From Acetatifactor muris (GTDB taxonomy: Bacteria; Bacillota; Clostridia; Lachnospirales; Lachnospiraceae), in NCBI GenBank assembly GCA_023664365.1, contig JAMPFR010000018.1, positions 1 through 51,389 on the forward strand: 51,389 bases of DNA, read 5' to 3'. Positions 43,071-51,389 of this stretch are shown here, in pieces. The notes beneath the pieces are model-generated. The model was not told the origin of the DNA. It did not search any database and saw nothing but the letters and a program-made list of their open reading frames with translations. Position 1 is the stretch's first letter. Each line of letters starts with the position of its first letter. A program made the position numbers and the translations under genes.

Positions 43071-46052
43071 TTAGATTTTGCTCATTATTGTCTCTTCCGG
43101 CCCGAAATAGGATTCGGGAACAGACATACCCTTCCGGTAAATCAGGATTTTTTCCAGTACCGTCCCCGCCTCCAGGGCGCCGATCACCAGCTCCTGCACC
43201 CCTTTTTCAAAAGGAAGGGTCACCACGGTCCTGTGCTCCTGGTTCAGGGCTCCGGCGCTCCATCTGCCGTCCCCGCTGTCCCCGGCCCTGTAATCCGCCG
43301 GAAGGATCTCCGCCCTTACCGCTCTCCCTTCTCCTGCCGCTGCCATCAGATGCAGTCCCTGGCCGTTTACCAAGGGATTGACCGGAGCAGTCACCAATTC
43401 AACCTGATACTCTCCGGCGCTCTCCGCCAGGAAACGGTAAACCAGCTCCGGCTTTTCCTCTTCCTCCGCAAATGCCGCCGTGCCGGGGAACACCTTCACG
43501 CCGCAGCCGTATTTCCCGTAATCCTCAATGGTGTGAAAGCTTCCCCGGACTGTGTCCTTTTTCCTGCAATAATGCTCCGCCCCTATTGCGATCACGCCCC
43601 GGCGCTCCAGGAAAGTCATTTCCGGAAGCTTATGACTGCCGGCTTCTTCACTTATGTCTGCCCCGGGAACCGCTCTGCCGGTAATTTCCACGGCCACCCT
43701 TGCGTCGCCGCCCTGCACTATCAGCCTGACCTTCTGCGCTTCCTCCGGCAGTAAGTCCCTGCGGCACCGAACCGTTACCTCCTGCAGCGTCGCCACATCG
43801 CCCTGCATAGGAGAAACGGTCAGCCATTCGGGAAGCAGCTGCCCGGATTCCGCCCCGGCGAATCCTCCCTCCCGGGTAATCTCATAGTGCAGGCAGCCGC
43901 CGCCTCCGTTTGCCACCTCCAATACCGCCTCTTCACAGCCTGCGTACAGAAAGTCCGGAATTTCTATCACCATGGGCGCCCCGTATACCTTCGTAGCCGT
44001 CCTCTCCTCATCCCTGCGGGACACGCTTAAGCGGGGACAATGGGCAGGCTCAACCTCCATCACCACGGGGTATCGGTAGTCATCCTCATTCCACCGGGTA
44101 AATCCGATGTGCTGCGCCAGCTGCATCCCGTTCCACTTGCCGCCCCGAAATGCCGCCCATTCTTCCCCGTATTCCCTGTCCTTTGCAATACATTCCCGCG
44201 TCAGGCTTCCGTAAACATTTGCCACGGGCCTTCCCTGGGCAGCATAATGATGGTTTTTGCCCGCGTACAGGTGCATTTTCAGCAGATTCATACTGGCCAT
44301 GGCGGAATAATGCACCATGCTGTAATATCCCCGATTATCCTCCAGCTCCTCCATAATCTCCATGGACAGCTTTTCCACTTCCTCCGCCTTCTTCAGCATC
44401 CTGTCCGTCTCTCCGTAATGACAGGGATGATAAATCCCGGCATGAAGGGCTTCCGGCCTGCGCAGACTGTTGATTCCGATATAATTGGTAAACACCTTCC
44501 CGATTTTCTCCCTGACAGCGGGAGACGCACCGGGAAAGGCCTGACCGGCCCATTGACTCACATAGTCTATGTAGCTGCGGGGATTGCCATAGCCCCATTT
44601 ATCGTAGTCATAGGCCAGCGCCAGGAAATACCCCAGAGGCACCTCGTGGAATTTCAGATCTCCCACGTTTACGATCCACACGTCCCTGACGCCATACTCA
44701 TACACCTGGCTCATCTGCTCCCAGATTCTGGAGCAGGGCGTGGAATCCACCCACTCATAGGATATGGGCCCGCCGTGATAGTCCAGATGATAATACATGC
44801 CGAAGCCCCCCTTATGGCTCCGCATTTCCTCTGTGGGAAGGGTGCGCACATACCCGAAATTGTCCTCACAGAGCATACAGGTCACGCCGTCCAGACCTTC
44901 CCAGTCCTTCAGTCCCGGCGTTTTTCCGTCTCCGTAAAAGTAAGGCTCCACTTCCTTATACAGGGCCAGCAGCATGGGAATTTCCCCTTCCTCGCGCTTT
45001 ACATGCCGATCTATCAGGGCCTTCTGCTTGGTAATAATGTCTTTTAACAGCCTGACGTTTTCGCTGACGTCGGCCTCCTCCCCCAGCATGGAGGTATCCC
45101 GCTCTCCCCGCATTCCGATGGTAATGATATTTTCATAGCCGCCGCTGCGCTTTAAAGCGTCCTCCCAATAGTTCAGAAGTCCCTGCTCGTTGGTATAGAA
45201 ATTCCAGGCGTTTCCGTATCTGCTGCCCTCGCCCCGCACCTTGTCCCATTCCTCGCTGGCCCGCAGGCAGGGCTCATGATGGGAATAGCCCATGACTACG
45301 CCGTATATATCAGCCAGCTCCTCATTCCTGCTTCCCGGCCCGTCCAGGGGAAAGCTGGCGCTCCACATGGCAGGCCACAGATAATTCCCCTTCAGCCGCA
45401 GCAAAAGCTCAAACACATGGTCGTAGGCCTCCGCGTTAAATCCCCCGAAATGCTCCATGACCCAGTTGCCGAAGCAGGGCCATTCGTCGTTGATAAAAAA
45501 GCCCCTGTATTTCACACTGGGTTCTCCGGAAACCGTCTCTATGTCTTCCCGAATGACAAGCCTGTCCCGGCGGATCGGCTCCGCGTCCCCCCAATAGCAC
45601 AGGGGAGACACCCCGATATATTCCGACAGGGAAAACATGCCGTATATGGTTCCCCTCTTATCACTGCCGCAGATCAGCAGTATACCCGGATTGCCGTTTT
45701 CCGGGGCAATCAGCTTAATCTGATAAACCTCCCGTTTCCTGTGGTTTCCTTCCTTCCGCAGTACGCCGGTATCCACCAGGCCCCTCCGGGCAAGCTCCTC
45801 CAGCATGGGACTCTTCCCCAGGGTTGCGCACAGAATGATCCAGCTTCCTTCGCCGGAGGGAAGCTTTTCCTTGCCAGAGGGAAGTTGTTCCTCCCCGGAG
45901 GGAAGCTCTCCCTCCGTGACCACGGAAGGCGCTGCCCCCAGCACCTTCCCGAAGTCCTCCGCCACCTTTCCCGCAACCCTTCTGACCCCTTCATAGCCGC
46001 AGCTTTCCACCACCAAAACAGGCATGCTCTCCCTTGTCAATTCCATCTCCAT
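43071..46052 (-). CDS. GH115 xylan alpha-1,2-glucuronidase
   Basis: This 993-residue protein has the hallmarks of GH115: 'YRGFFINDEWPCFGNWV', 'LLRLKGNYLWPAMWSASF', 'GVVMGYSHHEPCLRA', 'NIITIGMRGERDTSM' and 'YHLDYHGGPISYEWVDSTP'. These enzymes remove 4-O-methylglucuronic acid from xylan or xylo-oligosaccharides. No signal peptide is present, so it acts on imported substrate. Residues 48-69 contain three repeats of a LPSG-E motif not typical of the family, in a loop near the N-terminal domain. It lies 28 bases after the esterase gene. Confidence 0.93.
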   Translation of the reverse strand: MEMELTRESMPVLVVESCGYEGVRRVAGKVAEDFGKVLGAAPSVVTEGELPSGEEQLPSGKEKLPSGEGSWIILCATLGKSPMLEELARRGLVDTGVLRKEGNHRKREVYQIKLIAPENGNPGILLICGSDKRGTIYGMFSLSEYIGVSPLCYWGDAEPIRRDRLVIREDIETVSGEPSVKYRGFFINDEWPCFGNWVMEHFGGFNAEAYDHVFELLLRLKGNYLWPAMWSASFPLDGPGSRNEELADIYGVVMGYSHHEPCLRASEEWDKVRGEGSRYGNAWNFYTNEQGLLNYWEDALKRSGGYENIITIGMRGERDTSMLGEEADVSENVRLLKDIITKQKALIDRHVKREEGEIPMLLALYKEVEPYFYGDGKTPGLKDWEGLDGVTCMLCEDNFGYVRTLPTEEMRSHKGGFGMYYHLDYHGGPISYEWVDSTPCSRIWEQMSQVYEYGVRDVWIVNVGDLKFHEVPLGYFLALAYDYDKWGYGNPRSYIDYVSQWAGQAFPGASPAVREKIGKVFTNYIGINSLRRPEALHAGIYHPCHYGETDRMLKKAEEVEKLSMEIMEELEDNRGYYSMVHYSAMASMNLLKMHLYAGKNHHYAAQGRPVANVYGSLTRECIAKDREYGEEWAAFRGGKWNGMQLAQHIGFTRWNEDDYRYPVVMEVEPAHCPRLSVSRRDEERTATKVYGAPMVIEIPDFLYAGCEEAVLEVANGGGGCLHYEITREGGFAGAESGQLLPEWLTVSPMQGDVATLQEVTVRCRRDLLPEEAQKVRLIVQGGDARVAVEITGRAVPGADISEEAGSHKLPEMTFLERRGVIAIGAEHYCRKKDTVRGSFHTIEDYGKYGCGVKVFPGTAAFAEEEEKPELVYRFLAESAGEYQVELVTAPVNPLVNGQGLHLMAAAGEGRAVRAEILPADYRAGDSGDGRWSAGALNQEHRTVVTLPFEKGVQELVIGALEAGTVLEKILIYRKGMSVPESYFGPEETIMSKI
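45853..45915. repeat. Three tandem 21-base repeats within the GH115 gene
   Basis: Three units at 45853-45873, 45874-45894 and 45895-45915 share CC-G/A-GAGGGAAG and a variable 3' half. They encode repeated 'LPSGEE/LPSGKE' heptads. The length is a multiple of three, so expansion keeps the frame. Confidence 0.85.
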
Positions 46053-46080
46053 ATGCCGATTACCTCTTTCCCCTTCCGCC

Positions 46081-47835
46081 TTACTCTACATATCCGAAGC
46101 CGAGAATCGTAAACTCCTTCTCTTCGTCTCCTTCAGCCATATCGATCTCCACATGATGCAGCTTTCGTTCTCCGCCCCGGAAGCAGATAACCGGATTGCA
46201 GTGAGTCCAGCCGTTGACGTGGGGATCCGCCGTGAGAACCGTCTCCCCGTCCACCCGTACCCGGGCCCGCCCGAAGCCGCCGCTGCCGGAGTCCTTATAG
46301 ATAAGCAGCAGCGCGGTACAGGTAATATCCAGACAAAAGGGCCTGCCGGTATTATCTCCTCCCGCCCTGTGCATCCAGTTATTGGGAAATTCCTTTGTGG
46401 GAGCAAGATCTCTGTCCATCTCCACCGCCTGGAGTTCTTCATCCATGTAACGGAAATCCCCGCAGTCAACCCGGACTCCCGCTGTGCTGCTTTCTCTGTC
46501 AAACAGCTTCACGTTCTCGAATTCTCCTCCCAGAGGCGGCGCCACAGCGTCCGGCTTAAGCGTATCCTCCTGCCCGGGCAGCTGATCCACTGTCTGCAGC
46601 AGATACCCGATACAGTCCGCCATAACGGTATGACCCAGATTGGTAGGATGATAGCAGTCATAGAAAAACTGTGACTTGCCGAACACCTTCCCCTCCCCTG
46701 CCCTTTTATAGAACTGCTCCACCACTCCGTCCCGTATGCTTACCATGGGCAGGTCATAGGCCCTGCCCACGGGCGACAGCCGCTCCTGCAGGTTCCAGTC
46801 ATTGTCAAACACCGCAAACAGCAGAATCACCGCCGGACAGTTGGGCGCCTTTAAGATCCTTCTCACCAGGGAATCATAGCATTCTCCCTTTGTCTCGTCG
46901 CCATCGTCATTGACCGCAAATTCTACTACCACAATATCCGGCTCCACGCTGCCGTCCCGCAGCACATCCCGCTCATACCGCAGCATGCCCAGCTCGGAAG
47001 GCGTTCCGCCTACGCCCGCCTTGATATAACGGATATTTTCTTCCGTTCCCCTGCCTGTAAGGGCGCACAGTCTTTCAAAGGTTTTGTAGGCATAGCAGCC
47101 GGTATTGATGGGCACGGCTCCCGCCCCCTGGGTGATGGAGCCTCCGATAAAGGCTATGGTAATCTCCTCTCCCCGTCTGGCCCTGTCAATGGCCCTTTGC
47201 AGTCTTGCCGAATTGCCCGTCTGCAGCAGCGACTTCCTCTGTACCTCCAGATAAGCCTCTGTCTCCAGATTCACCGGCTCTTCCTCCGTTTCCTCCGGAG
47301 CCTCATAGCCCTCATTCAGATATAACTTCACCGAAACATCGGCCAGCTCTCCCGCAGCAGGAAATTCAAACCGTATCTGCCCCGGCACATTGTCGTCCTC
47401 AGACCATTCGTAGTCCGCAAGCTTCAGTATCCGCTCCGTTCCGTCAGCCGGCAGGGCTTCCCGGATCAGAGTGCCGGAGGTATAGGTATCCCTTTTCCCG
47501 TACATCTGAAATACAAAATCAACCCTCCGGTTCTTACCCTGTTCCATCTCCACCGTAACGCCCATGGCGGATACCAGCTTTTTAAAGCCTGCCGCCGTGC
47601 TTAAAAGCTCCAGCATGGCTTCATCCTTCACATTTCCCACCACCCGGGCGCAGCTCAGCATCCTTCCGCCGTCCATATACAGGAACTGAATGCCTCTTCC
47701 GTCAGGCTGCACAGAGCCTGCAATCTCCTTATGCCGCATAATGTAGAAGCCCGGCTGCTTCTTTTGGGGATCCTTGGGCGCCTTGGGCCCGCCGGCTTCC
47801 CTGTTCTCATCTAAAGGTACTGTCATCTCTCTCAT
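46081..47835 (-). CDS. SGNH-family carbohydrate esterase, probable acetylxylan esterase
   Basis: In this 584-residue protein, the SGNH domain (about 220-415) shows the nucleophile S233 in 'FIGGSITQGAG', the oxyanion glycine around 276, N309 in 'FAVNDD', and D393/H396 in 'YDCYHPTNLGH'. The N-terminal 200 residues and the C-terminal 160 residues are beta-rich, the latter similar to jelly-roll accessory domains of carbohydrate esterases. No signal peptide. Deacetylation of imported xylo-oligosaccharides is the likely role, from its place among cytoplasmic xylanolytic enzymes. It starts 7 bases after the GH3 stop. Confidence 0.85.
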   Translation of the reverse strand: MREMTVPLDENREAGGPKAPKDPQKKQPGFYIMRHKEIAGSVQPDGRGIQFLYMDGGRMLSCARVVGNVKDEAMLELLSTAAGFKKLVSAMGVTVEMEQGKNRRVDFVFQMYGKRDTYTSGTLIREALPADGTERILKLADYEWSEDDNVPGQIRFEFPAAGELADVSVKLYLNEGYEAPEETEEEPVNLETEAYLEVQRKSLLQTGNSARLQRAIDRARRGEEITIAFIGGSITQGAGAVPINTGCYAYKTFERLCALTGRGTEENIRYIKAGVGGTPSELGMLRYERDVLRDGSVEPDIVVVEFAVNDDGDETKGECYDSLVRRILKAPNCPAVILLFAVFDNDWNLQERLSPVGRAYDLPMVSIRDGVVEQFYKRAGEGKVFGKSQFFYDCYHPTNLGHTVMADCIGYLLQTVDQLPGQEDTLKPDAVAPPLGGEFENVKLFDRESSTAGVRVDCGDFRYMDEELQAVEMDRDLAPTKEFPNNWMHRAGGDNTGRPFCLDITCTALLLIYKDSGSGGFGRARVRVDGETVLTADPHVNGWTHCNPVICFRGGERKLHHVEIDMAEGDEEKEFTILGFGYVE

Positions 47836-47842
47836 ACGCCGC

Positions 47843-50008
47843 CTATCCTTTCCTCACTGCAGTCACGGTAAACCGGATTCCTCTGCTTCCGGTCAGTTCC
47901 TCCGTCCTTTCATCCGGCTGCCCCAAACTTACGCTCACCAGAAATCTGCCGCCGCCTTCCACCTTTTCGCCCTTTTCGTTTATCACGGTAAAAGCATCCC
48001 GATCAAGCTCCAGCTCTACTTCCCTGCTTTCGCCGCTCTTCAGGAAAATCCTGGAAAATCCGCAAAGCCTGTGGTTGGGAACGGCGTCCCGGGATTCCGT
48101 ATCCTTTATGTAAATCTGAATTACCTCTCCTGTGTCCGCAGCGCCTCTGTTGGTGGCCTTGACCGTGACGGTCAATCTCTTTGATGTATCCCATTCCAGG
48201 CTTCCGCTTATATCCCCGACAAACAGCTTCCCGCCGCAGCATACCTCGTCTACGGTCACATTGCCGTAGGTCAGCCCGTAACCGAAGGGATACAGCGGCT
48301 TTCCCTGAAAGTACCGGTAGGTTCTCCCTTTCATGGAATAGTCCTCAAAGGCGGGCAGCTCCTCCACGTCATTGTAAAAGGTCACCGGCAGCTTACCGGA
48401 GGGCGACAGCTCTCCAAACAGCAGCTTTGCCACCGTCCGGCCTCCTCTGGCCCCCGGATACCAGGTCTGCACCACTGCGTCCCCATGCTCCTGCATATAT
48501 CGCAGATCCATGGCGCTTCCGGTCATGTTCAGCACCACCACCGGTTTGCCTGCGCCCATCACTGCCTCCGCCAGCTCCCGCTGGGGCAGGGGCAGCAGCA
48601 GATCCACCTTGTCACCGGAGGCGTAGCTGTTGCCGGTATCGCCTTCCTCTCCCTCCAGCGTCTCGTCCAGTCCCAGACACAGAATCACCACATCGCTGTT
48701 CTTCGCCACATTCACCGCCTCGCTGATGCGATCCTGCCGCAGGGCCAGAGACTCCACCTTATCCTTAAACAGATGACAGCCCTCGGAATAGTAAACCCTG
48801 ACGCCGTCCCCCACATAATCCTGAATTCCCTCCAGAACGGTAATATATCTGGAGGAGGTTCCGTGATAATTTCCCACAAGGGCGGCCCGGCTGTCGGCAT
48901 TTGGCCCGATTACGCCAACGGCCTTCAGCTTTTCCTTCTTAAGGGGCAGAATCCCGTTATTCTTCAGCAGCACCACGCTCTCTGCAGTGGCCCGGTCTGC
49001 CAGCTTCAGATGCTCCTCACATTCCAGCCGGTCAAATCCGATGCCGTCATATTCCGTTTCCTCGAACAGCCCCAGAAGGAATCTTGTGGTAAACAGCCTC
49101 TCTGCAGCCTCCGTGATCTCCTCTTCCGTCACCAGCCCGTCCTGAAGGGCGCTCAATATATGCAGATAGGTGCTGCCGCAGTTTACGTCACACCCCGCCT
49201 TCAGCGCCATAGCCGCGGACTCCTCCGCGGTATCCGTTACCATATGATGGGTATGGAAATCTCTGATGGCCCAGCAGTCGGATACATAATGGCCCTGAAA
49301 GCCCCAGGCATCCCGCAGAATATCCTGCATCAGGGTTTTGCTGCCGCAGCAGGGCTCTCCGTTGGTCCTGTTATAGGCCCCCATCACCGCCTCCACCTCA
49401 GCTTCCTTTACCAGCTTTTCAAAGGCCGGAAGGTAGGTCTCATATAAATCCTTGGGGGACACCCTTGCGTCAAAGCTGTGCCGCAGGGCCTCCGGCCCGG
49501 AATGCACCGCAAAGTGCTTGGCACAGGCCGCCGCCGTCAGGTATTCTCCATCTCCCTGCACTCCGCTCACAAAGGCTTTGCCCAGCTCACCGGTCAGATA
49601 GGGGTCTTCCCCGTAGGTTTCATGCCCTCTGCCCCACCTGGGATCTCTGAATATGTTCACGTTGGGGGACCAGAAGGTCAGACCCTTATAAATGTCCCTG
49701 TCACCCTGGCTGCTGCTGGAATTGTATTTTGCCCTGCCTTCTACGGCCACGGTCTTTCCCATGGCCTCCAGCAGCTCCCCGTCAAAGGTGGCCGCCATTC
49801 CTATGGCCTGGGGAAAGCTGGTTGCCACCCCGGCTCTCGCCACGCCGTGAAGCCCCTCGTTCCACCAGTTGTAGGCAGGTACGCCCAGCCGGGGAATGGC
49901 AGGCGCGTCATACCGCAGCTGGGAGGCCTTTTCCTCCAGCGTCATCCGGCCCACCAGGTCATGCGCTCTTTTTCTCGCTCTTTTTCTTGCTTCTTCTCTG
50001 CTCCTCAC
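47843..50008 (-). CDS. GH3 beta-xylosidase / beta-glucosidase
   Basis: This 721-residue protein starts at GTG with GGAGG 7 bases upstream; the ATG just before it is out of frame. GH3 features are the N-terminal barrel with 'KHFAVHSGPE', 'VMGAYNRTNGEPCCGS' and nucleophile D244 in 'YVSDCWAI', the alpha/beta sandwich, and a C-terminal fibronectin-III-like domain. The 'SDCWA' form is frequent in beta-xylosidases. No signal peptide, so it acts on imported oligosaccharides. Confidence 0.93.
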   Translation of the reverse strand: MRSREEARKRARKRAHDLVGRMTLEEKASQLRYDAPAIPRLGVPAYNWWNEGLHGVARAGVATSFPQAIGMAATFDGELLEAMGKTVAVEGRAKYNSSSSQGDRDIYKGLTFWSPNVNIFRDPRWGRGHETYGEDPYLTGELGKAFVSGVQGDGEYLTAAACAKHFAVHSGPEALRHSFDARVSPKDLYETYLPAFEKLVKEAEVEAVMGAYNRTNGEPCCGSKTLMQDILRDAWGFQGHYVSDCWAIRDFHTHHMVTDTAEESAAMALKAGCDVNCGSTYLHILSALQDGLVTEEEITEAAERLFTTRFLLGLFEETEYDGIGFDRLECEEHLKLADRATAESVVLLKNNGILPLKKEKLKAVGVIGPNADSRAALVGNYHGTSSRYITVLEGIQDYVGDGVRVYYSEGCHLFKDKVESLALRQDRISEAVNVAKNSDVVILCLGLDETLEGEEGDTGNSYASGDKVDLLLPLPQRELAEAVMGAGKPVVVLNMTGSAMDLRYMQEHGDAVVQTWYPGARGGRTVAKLLFGELSPSGKLPVTFYNDVEELPAFEDYSMKGRTYRYFQGKPLYPFGYGLTYGNVTVDEVCCGGKLFVGDISGSLEWDTSKRLTVTVKATNRGAADTGEVIQIYIKDTESRDAVPNHRLCGFSRIFLKSGESREVELELDRDAFTVINEKGEKVEGGGRFLVSVSLGQPDERTEELTGSRGIRFTVTAVRKG

Positions 50009-50057
50009 AACATATCCTCCGCTGTTTTATTTTATACTATTGTTTTATGCTATTATT

Positions 50058-51227
50058 TTACCAGATTCTGTATCTCCCGCTCAGAGCAAGAAAGGCAAAA
50101 AGATACAGGCAGTTGTCATAATACCTGCGCTCGCCCTTCCGCATGGGCTGGTTCCAGAACCGCTCCACCCACATGCGGGCAGTCCGGCCCGCCGGGGACA
50201 ACTCCGCCCCGTCTAAGCTCTCCTGCACCGCAAGAGCGCTCTGGGCCGTTGTGGCCGTGATGGCTACGGGATGCAGGGCCTCCTGTGCAAGAGGCGTTCC
50301 GTCCACCTCAAAAATGCGGAAAGGATTGTCTCCATGGGTTACGCCCAGACAATTCTGCAGCCGCTCCGCAGCGGAACGCTGCCCCTTATCCACACCGTAC
50401 CACTCGTAATCCAGCCCGATATTGGCCGCTGTTCTGTAGGAATCGCTGTAGAACCAGTCATGCCGATCTTTCGTCCAGGGGATATGAACCGTGGGCCGTC
50501 CGTCAAACTCCGCATATTCCGGAGAAAGACCGCTGACCGGGTGACATGCCTTTGCCAGATAGTCCCTGCTGGCCTCCGCCGCTTCCTTCCAGAAGGCCCG
50601 ATCCGCCTCGTCGGCCCATTCGGCAAACAGCTCATAAAAATGGGGCAGATGATAGGAGGGATCGGTAAAGCTGACCCCGGGCACAAAGAGAATCTGTTTA
50701 TTTTCACGGTTCCACATGGGCTGTCCGGGCCGTCCGTTCTCTCCCTTGTGCAGACAGGCCCTTAAGATCTCCCGGGCTTCTCTTTCATAATCAAAAATTC
50801 CCTCTCCGCCGCCCCAACGGTGGGCGGCAAAAAACAGAGCCATGGCAAAAAATTCTTCCCCGTCGGAGGCGGGCCCCCAGGCATTTTTGCTTCCGTCCGT
50901 TCCGCAGGACCAGGCAAAATACCCCTCTCCGTCGCCTTCCGTCATCTGCATATAGGTTTTGGCCCATTTCCAGATGCGGTTGAACTCCTCCTGCATATCC
51001 AGCTGCACACACAGCATCATGCCATAGGACATTCCCTCCGTCCTGGCGTCCAGATTCCCGGTATCTTCGATATAAGCCATATCTTCCCCCACGGGGAAAT
51101 ATAGCTTTTCTCCTTCTCTGTAAAAAAAGGTGTCCACAATATCCGCCAGCCTTTTTTCAATTTCCGCCTCGCTCTTTCCGATTTCGGCGAACACATTCCG
51201 ATACTCTTTCTTCCCGTAGATATCCAT
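50058..51227 (-). CDS. GH8 reducing-end xylose-releasing exo-oligoxylanase
   Basis: The start at 51227 follows AGGAAAGG by 5 bases and gives 389 residues, the usual length of the Rex group of GH8. 'DARTEGMSYGMM' carries the general acid E64, 'ASDGEEFFAMAL' carries D122, and 'YSDSYRTAANIGLDYEW' carries the base region. These enzymes remove xylose from the reducing end of xylo-oligosaccharides. Cytoplasmic. First gene of the long minus-strand run and preceded by a hairpin. Confidence 0.93.
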   Translation of the reverse strand: MDIYGKKEYRNVFAEIGKSEAEIEKRLADIVDTFFYREGEKLYFPVGEDMAYIEDTGNLDARTEGMSYGMMLCVQLDMQEEFNRIWKWAKTYMQMTEGDGEGYFAWSCGTDGSKNAWGPASDGEEFFAMALFFAAHRWGGGEGIFDYEREAREILRACLHKGENGRPGQPMWNRENKQILFVPGVSFTDPSYHLPHFYELFAEWADEADRAFWKEAAEASRDYLAKACHPVSGLSPEYAEFDGRPTVHIPWTKDRHDWFYSDSYRTAANIGLDYEWYGVDKGQRSAAERLQNCLGVTHGDNPFRIFEVDGTPLAQEALHPVAITATTAQSALAVQESLDGAELSPAGRTARMWVERFWNQPMRKGERRYYDNCLYLFAFLALSGRYRIW

Positions 51228-51259
51228 AAACACCTTTCCTTTCTTACACTCTATAATAA

Positions 51260-51297
51260 GAAAAGGCATACCGGCCTGGAACCGGCATTGCCTTTTC
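51260..51297 (-). terminator. Hairpin between the xylulokinase-like gene and GH8
   Basis: Arms GAAAAGGCA/TGCCTTTTC and an inner CCGG/CCGG pair form an interrupted stem. The minus-strand tail is TTATTATAG, moderately U-rich. It may end the upstream transcript or attenuate read-through into GH8. Confidence 0.55.
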
Positions 51298-51328
51298 CGT
51301 TACTTTCCCGCCCTTCTACAGAAAAAAT

Positions 51329-51389
51329 TCAAAGCAGCTTTTCAAACAAAGGCTTGCAGGCCGGGTAGATTTCCTTAAACTGTCCGTAG
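51329..51389 (-). CDS. C-terminal fragment, probable xylulokinase
   Basis: An open frame enters from the right edge and ends with 'YGQFKEIYPACKPLFEKLL' and TGA at 51331-51329. The Y-x3-Y-P-x-x-K-P-x-F pattern resembles the C-terminal end of xylulokinase, and the pathway fits: xylose released by the enzymes here would be isomerised and phosphorylated. Only about 19 codons are visible, so the call is tentative. Confidence 0.5.
   Translation of the reverse strand, partial: YGQFKEIYPACKPLFEKLL

Noticed and set aside
44040-45047. 335-codon plus-strand open frame opposite GH115
   Set aside because: Shadow of a GC-rich coding sequence; GH115 motifs on the minus strand are decisive.
48485-49447. 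320-codon plus-strand open frame opposite GH3
   Set aside because: Antisense shadow; no start signal or known motif.
1-51389. CRISPR arrays, tRNA, rRNA, transposases
   Set aside because: No regularly spaced repeats, cloverleaf-like sequences, rRNA segments or DDE/serine recombinase genes were seen on either strand.

Overview
The window looks like part of a gut-type Clostridia genome, most likely Lachnospiraceae. The support is strong GGAGG ribosome binding sites, lipoprotein signal peptides, ATGA-coupled genes and a gene set (GH8 Rex, GH115, DUF5696-like and Yip1 proteins, sugar ABC permeases without their own ATPase) typical of xylan-using Lachnospiraceae. No rRNA, tRNA, CRISPR array, integrase or transposase was seen.

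Region 1 (about 1-14980) is an AT-rich defence-type island. A five-gene operon on the minus strand (8735 down to 121) encodes a P-loop NTPase with a cysteine cluster, two large proteins I do not recognise, a ParA/MinD-like ATPase and an HD-domain protein with a zinc ribbon. The genes overlap by 4 bases or lie 1-30 bases apart, and a clear terminator follows. Diverging from it are a small protein with a duplicated helix-turn-helix and a DNA methyltransferase fused to an Mrr-type nuclease domain. Converging on these is a 959-residue protein carrying two complete methyltransferase domains. A 16-base motif occurs inside the five-gene promoter and again just before the regulator gene, which suggests shared control. 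I know of no named defence system with this composition. It is the best candidate here for an undescribed system, probably modification by the methyltransferases coupled to restriction by the ATPase/HD module.

Region 2 (about 15000-51389) is GC-richer and is a xylan utilisation locus. A surface GH10 xylanase lipoprotein and a GH43 enzyme lie next to a divergent AraC-type regulator. About twenty genes then run on the minus strand from 51227 to 19996: GH8 exo-oligoxylanase, GH3, an SGNH esterase, GH115 glucuronidase, a sugar ABC importer whose binding protein carries extra carbohydrate-binding-like modules, an NHL/TPR protein, a Yip1 protein, a DUF5696-like protein, a second sugar ABC importer, two paralogous cysteine-containing proteins of unknown role, and a MacB-like export system (two adaptor lipoproteins, an FtsX permease, two ATPases). 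A probable xylulokinase C-terminus enters at the right edge. The model is that GH10 cuts xylan outside, the importers bring in decorated xylo-oligosaccharides, and the cytoplasmic enzymes (no signal peptides) remove acetyl, glucuronyl and xylosyl groups.

Two homopolymer tracts stand out. A 9-C run breaks the reading frame between the signal peptide and body of one sugar-binding protein, and an 8-C run lies in frame in the lead ATPase gene of the defence operon. Domain assignments are from reading the translations by eye; no database search was possible.
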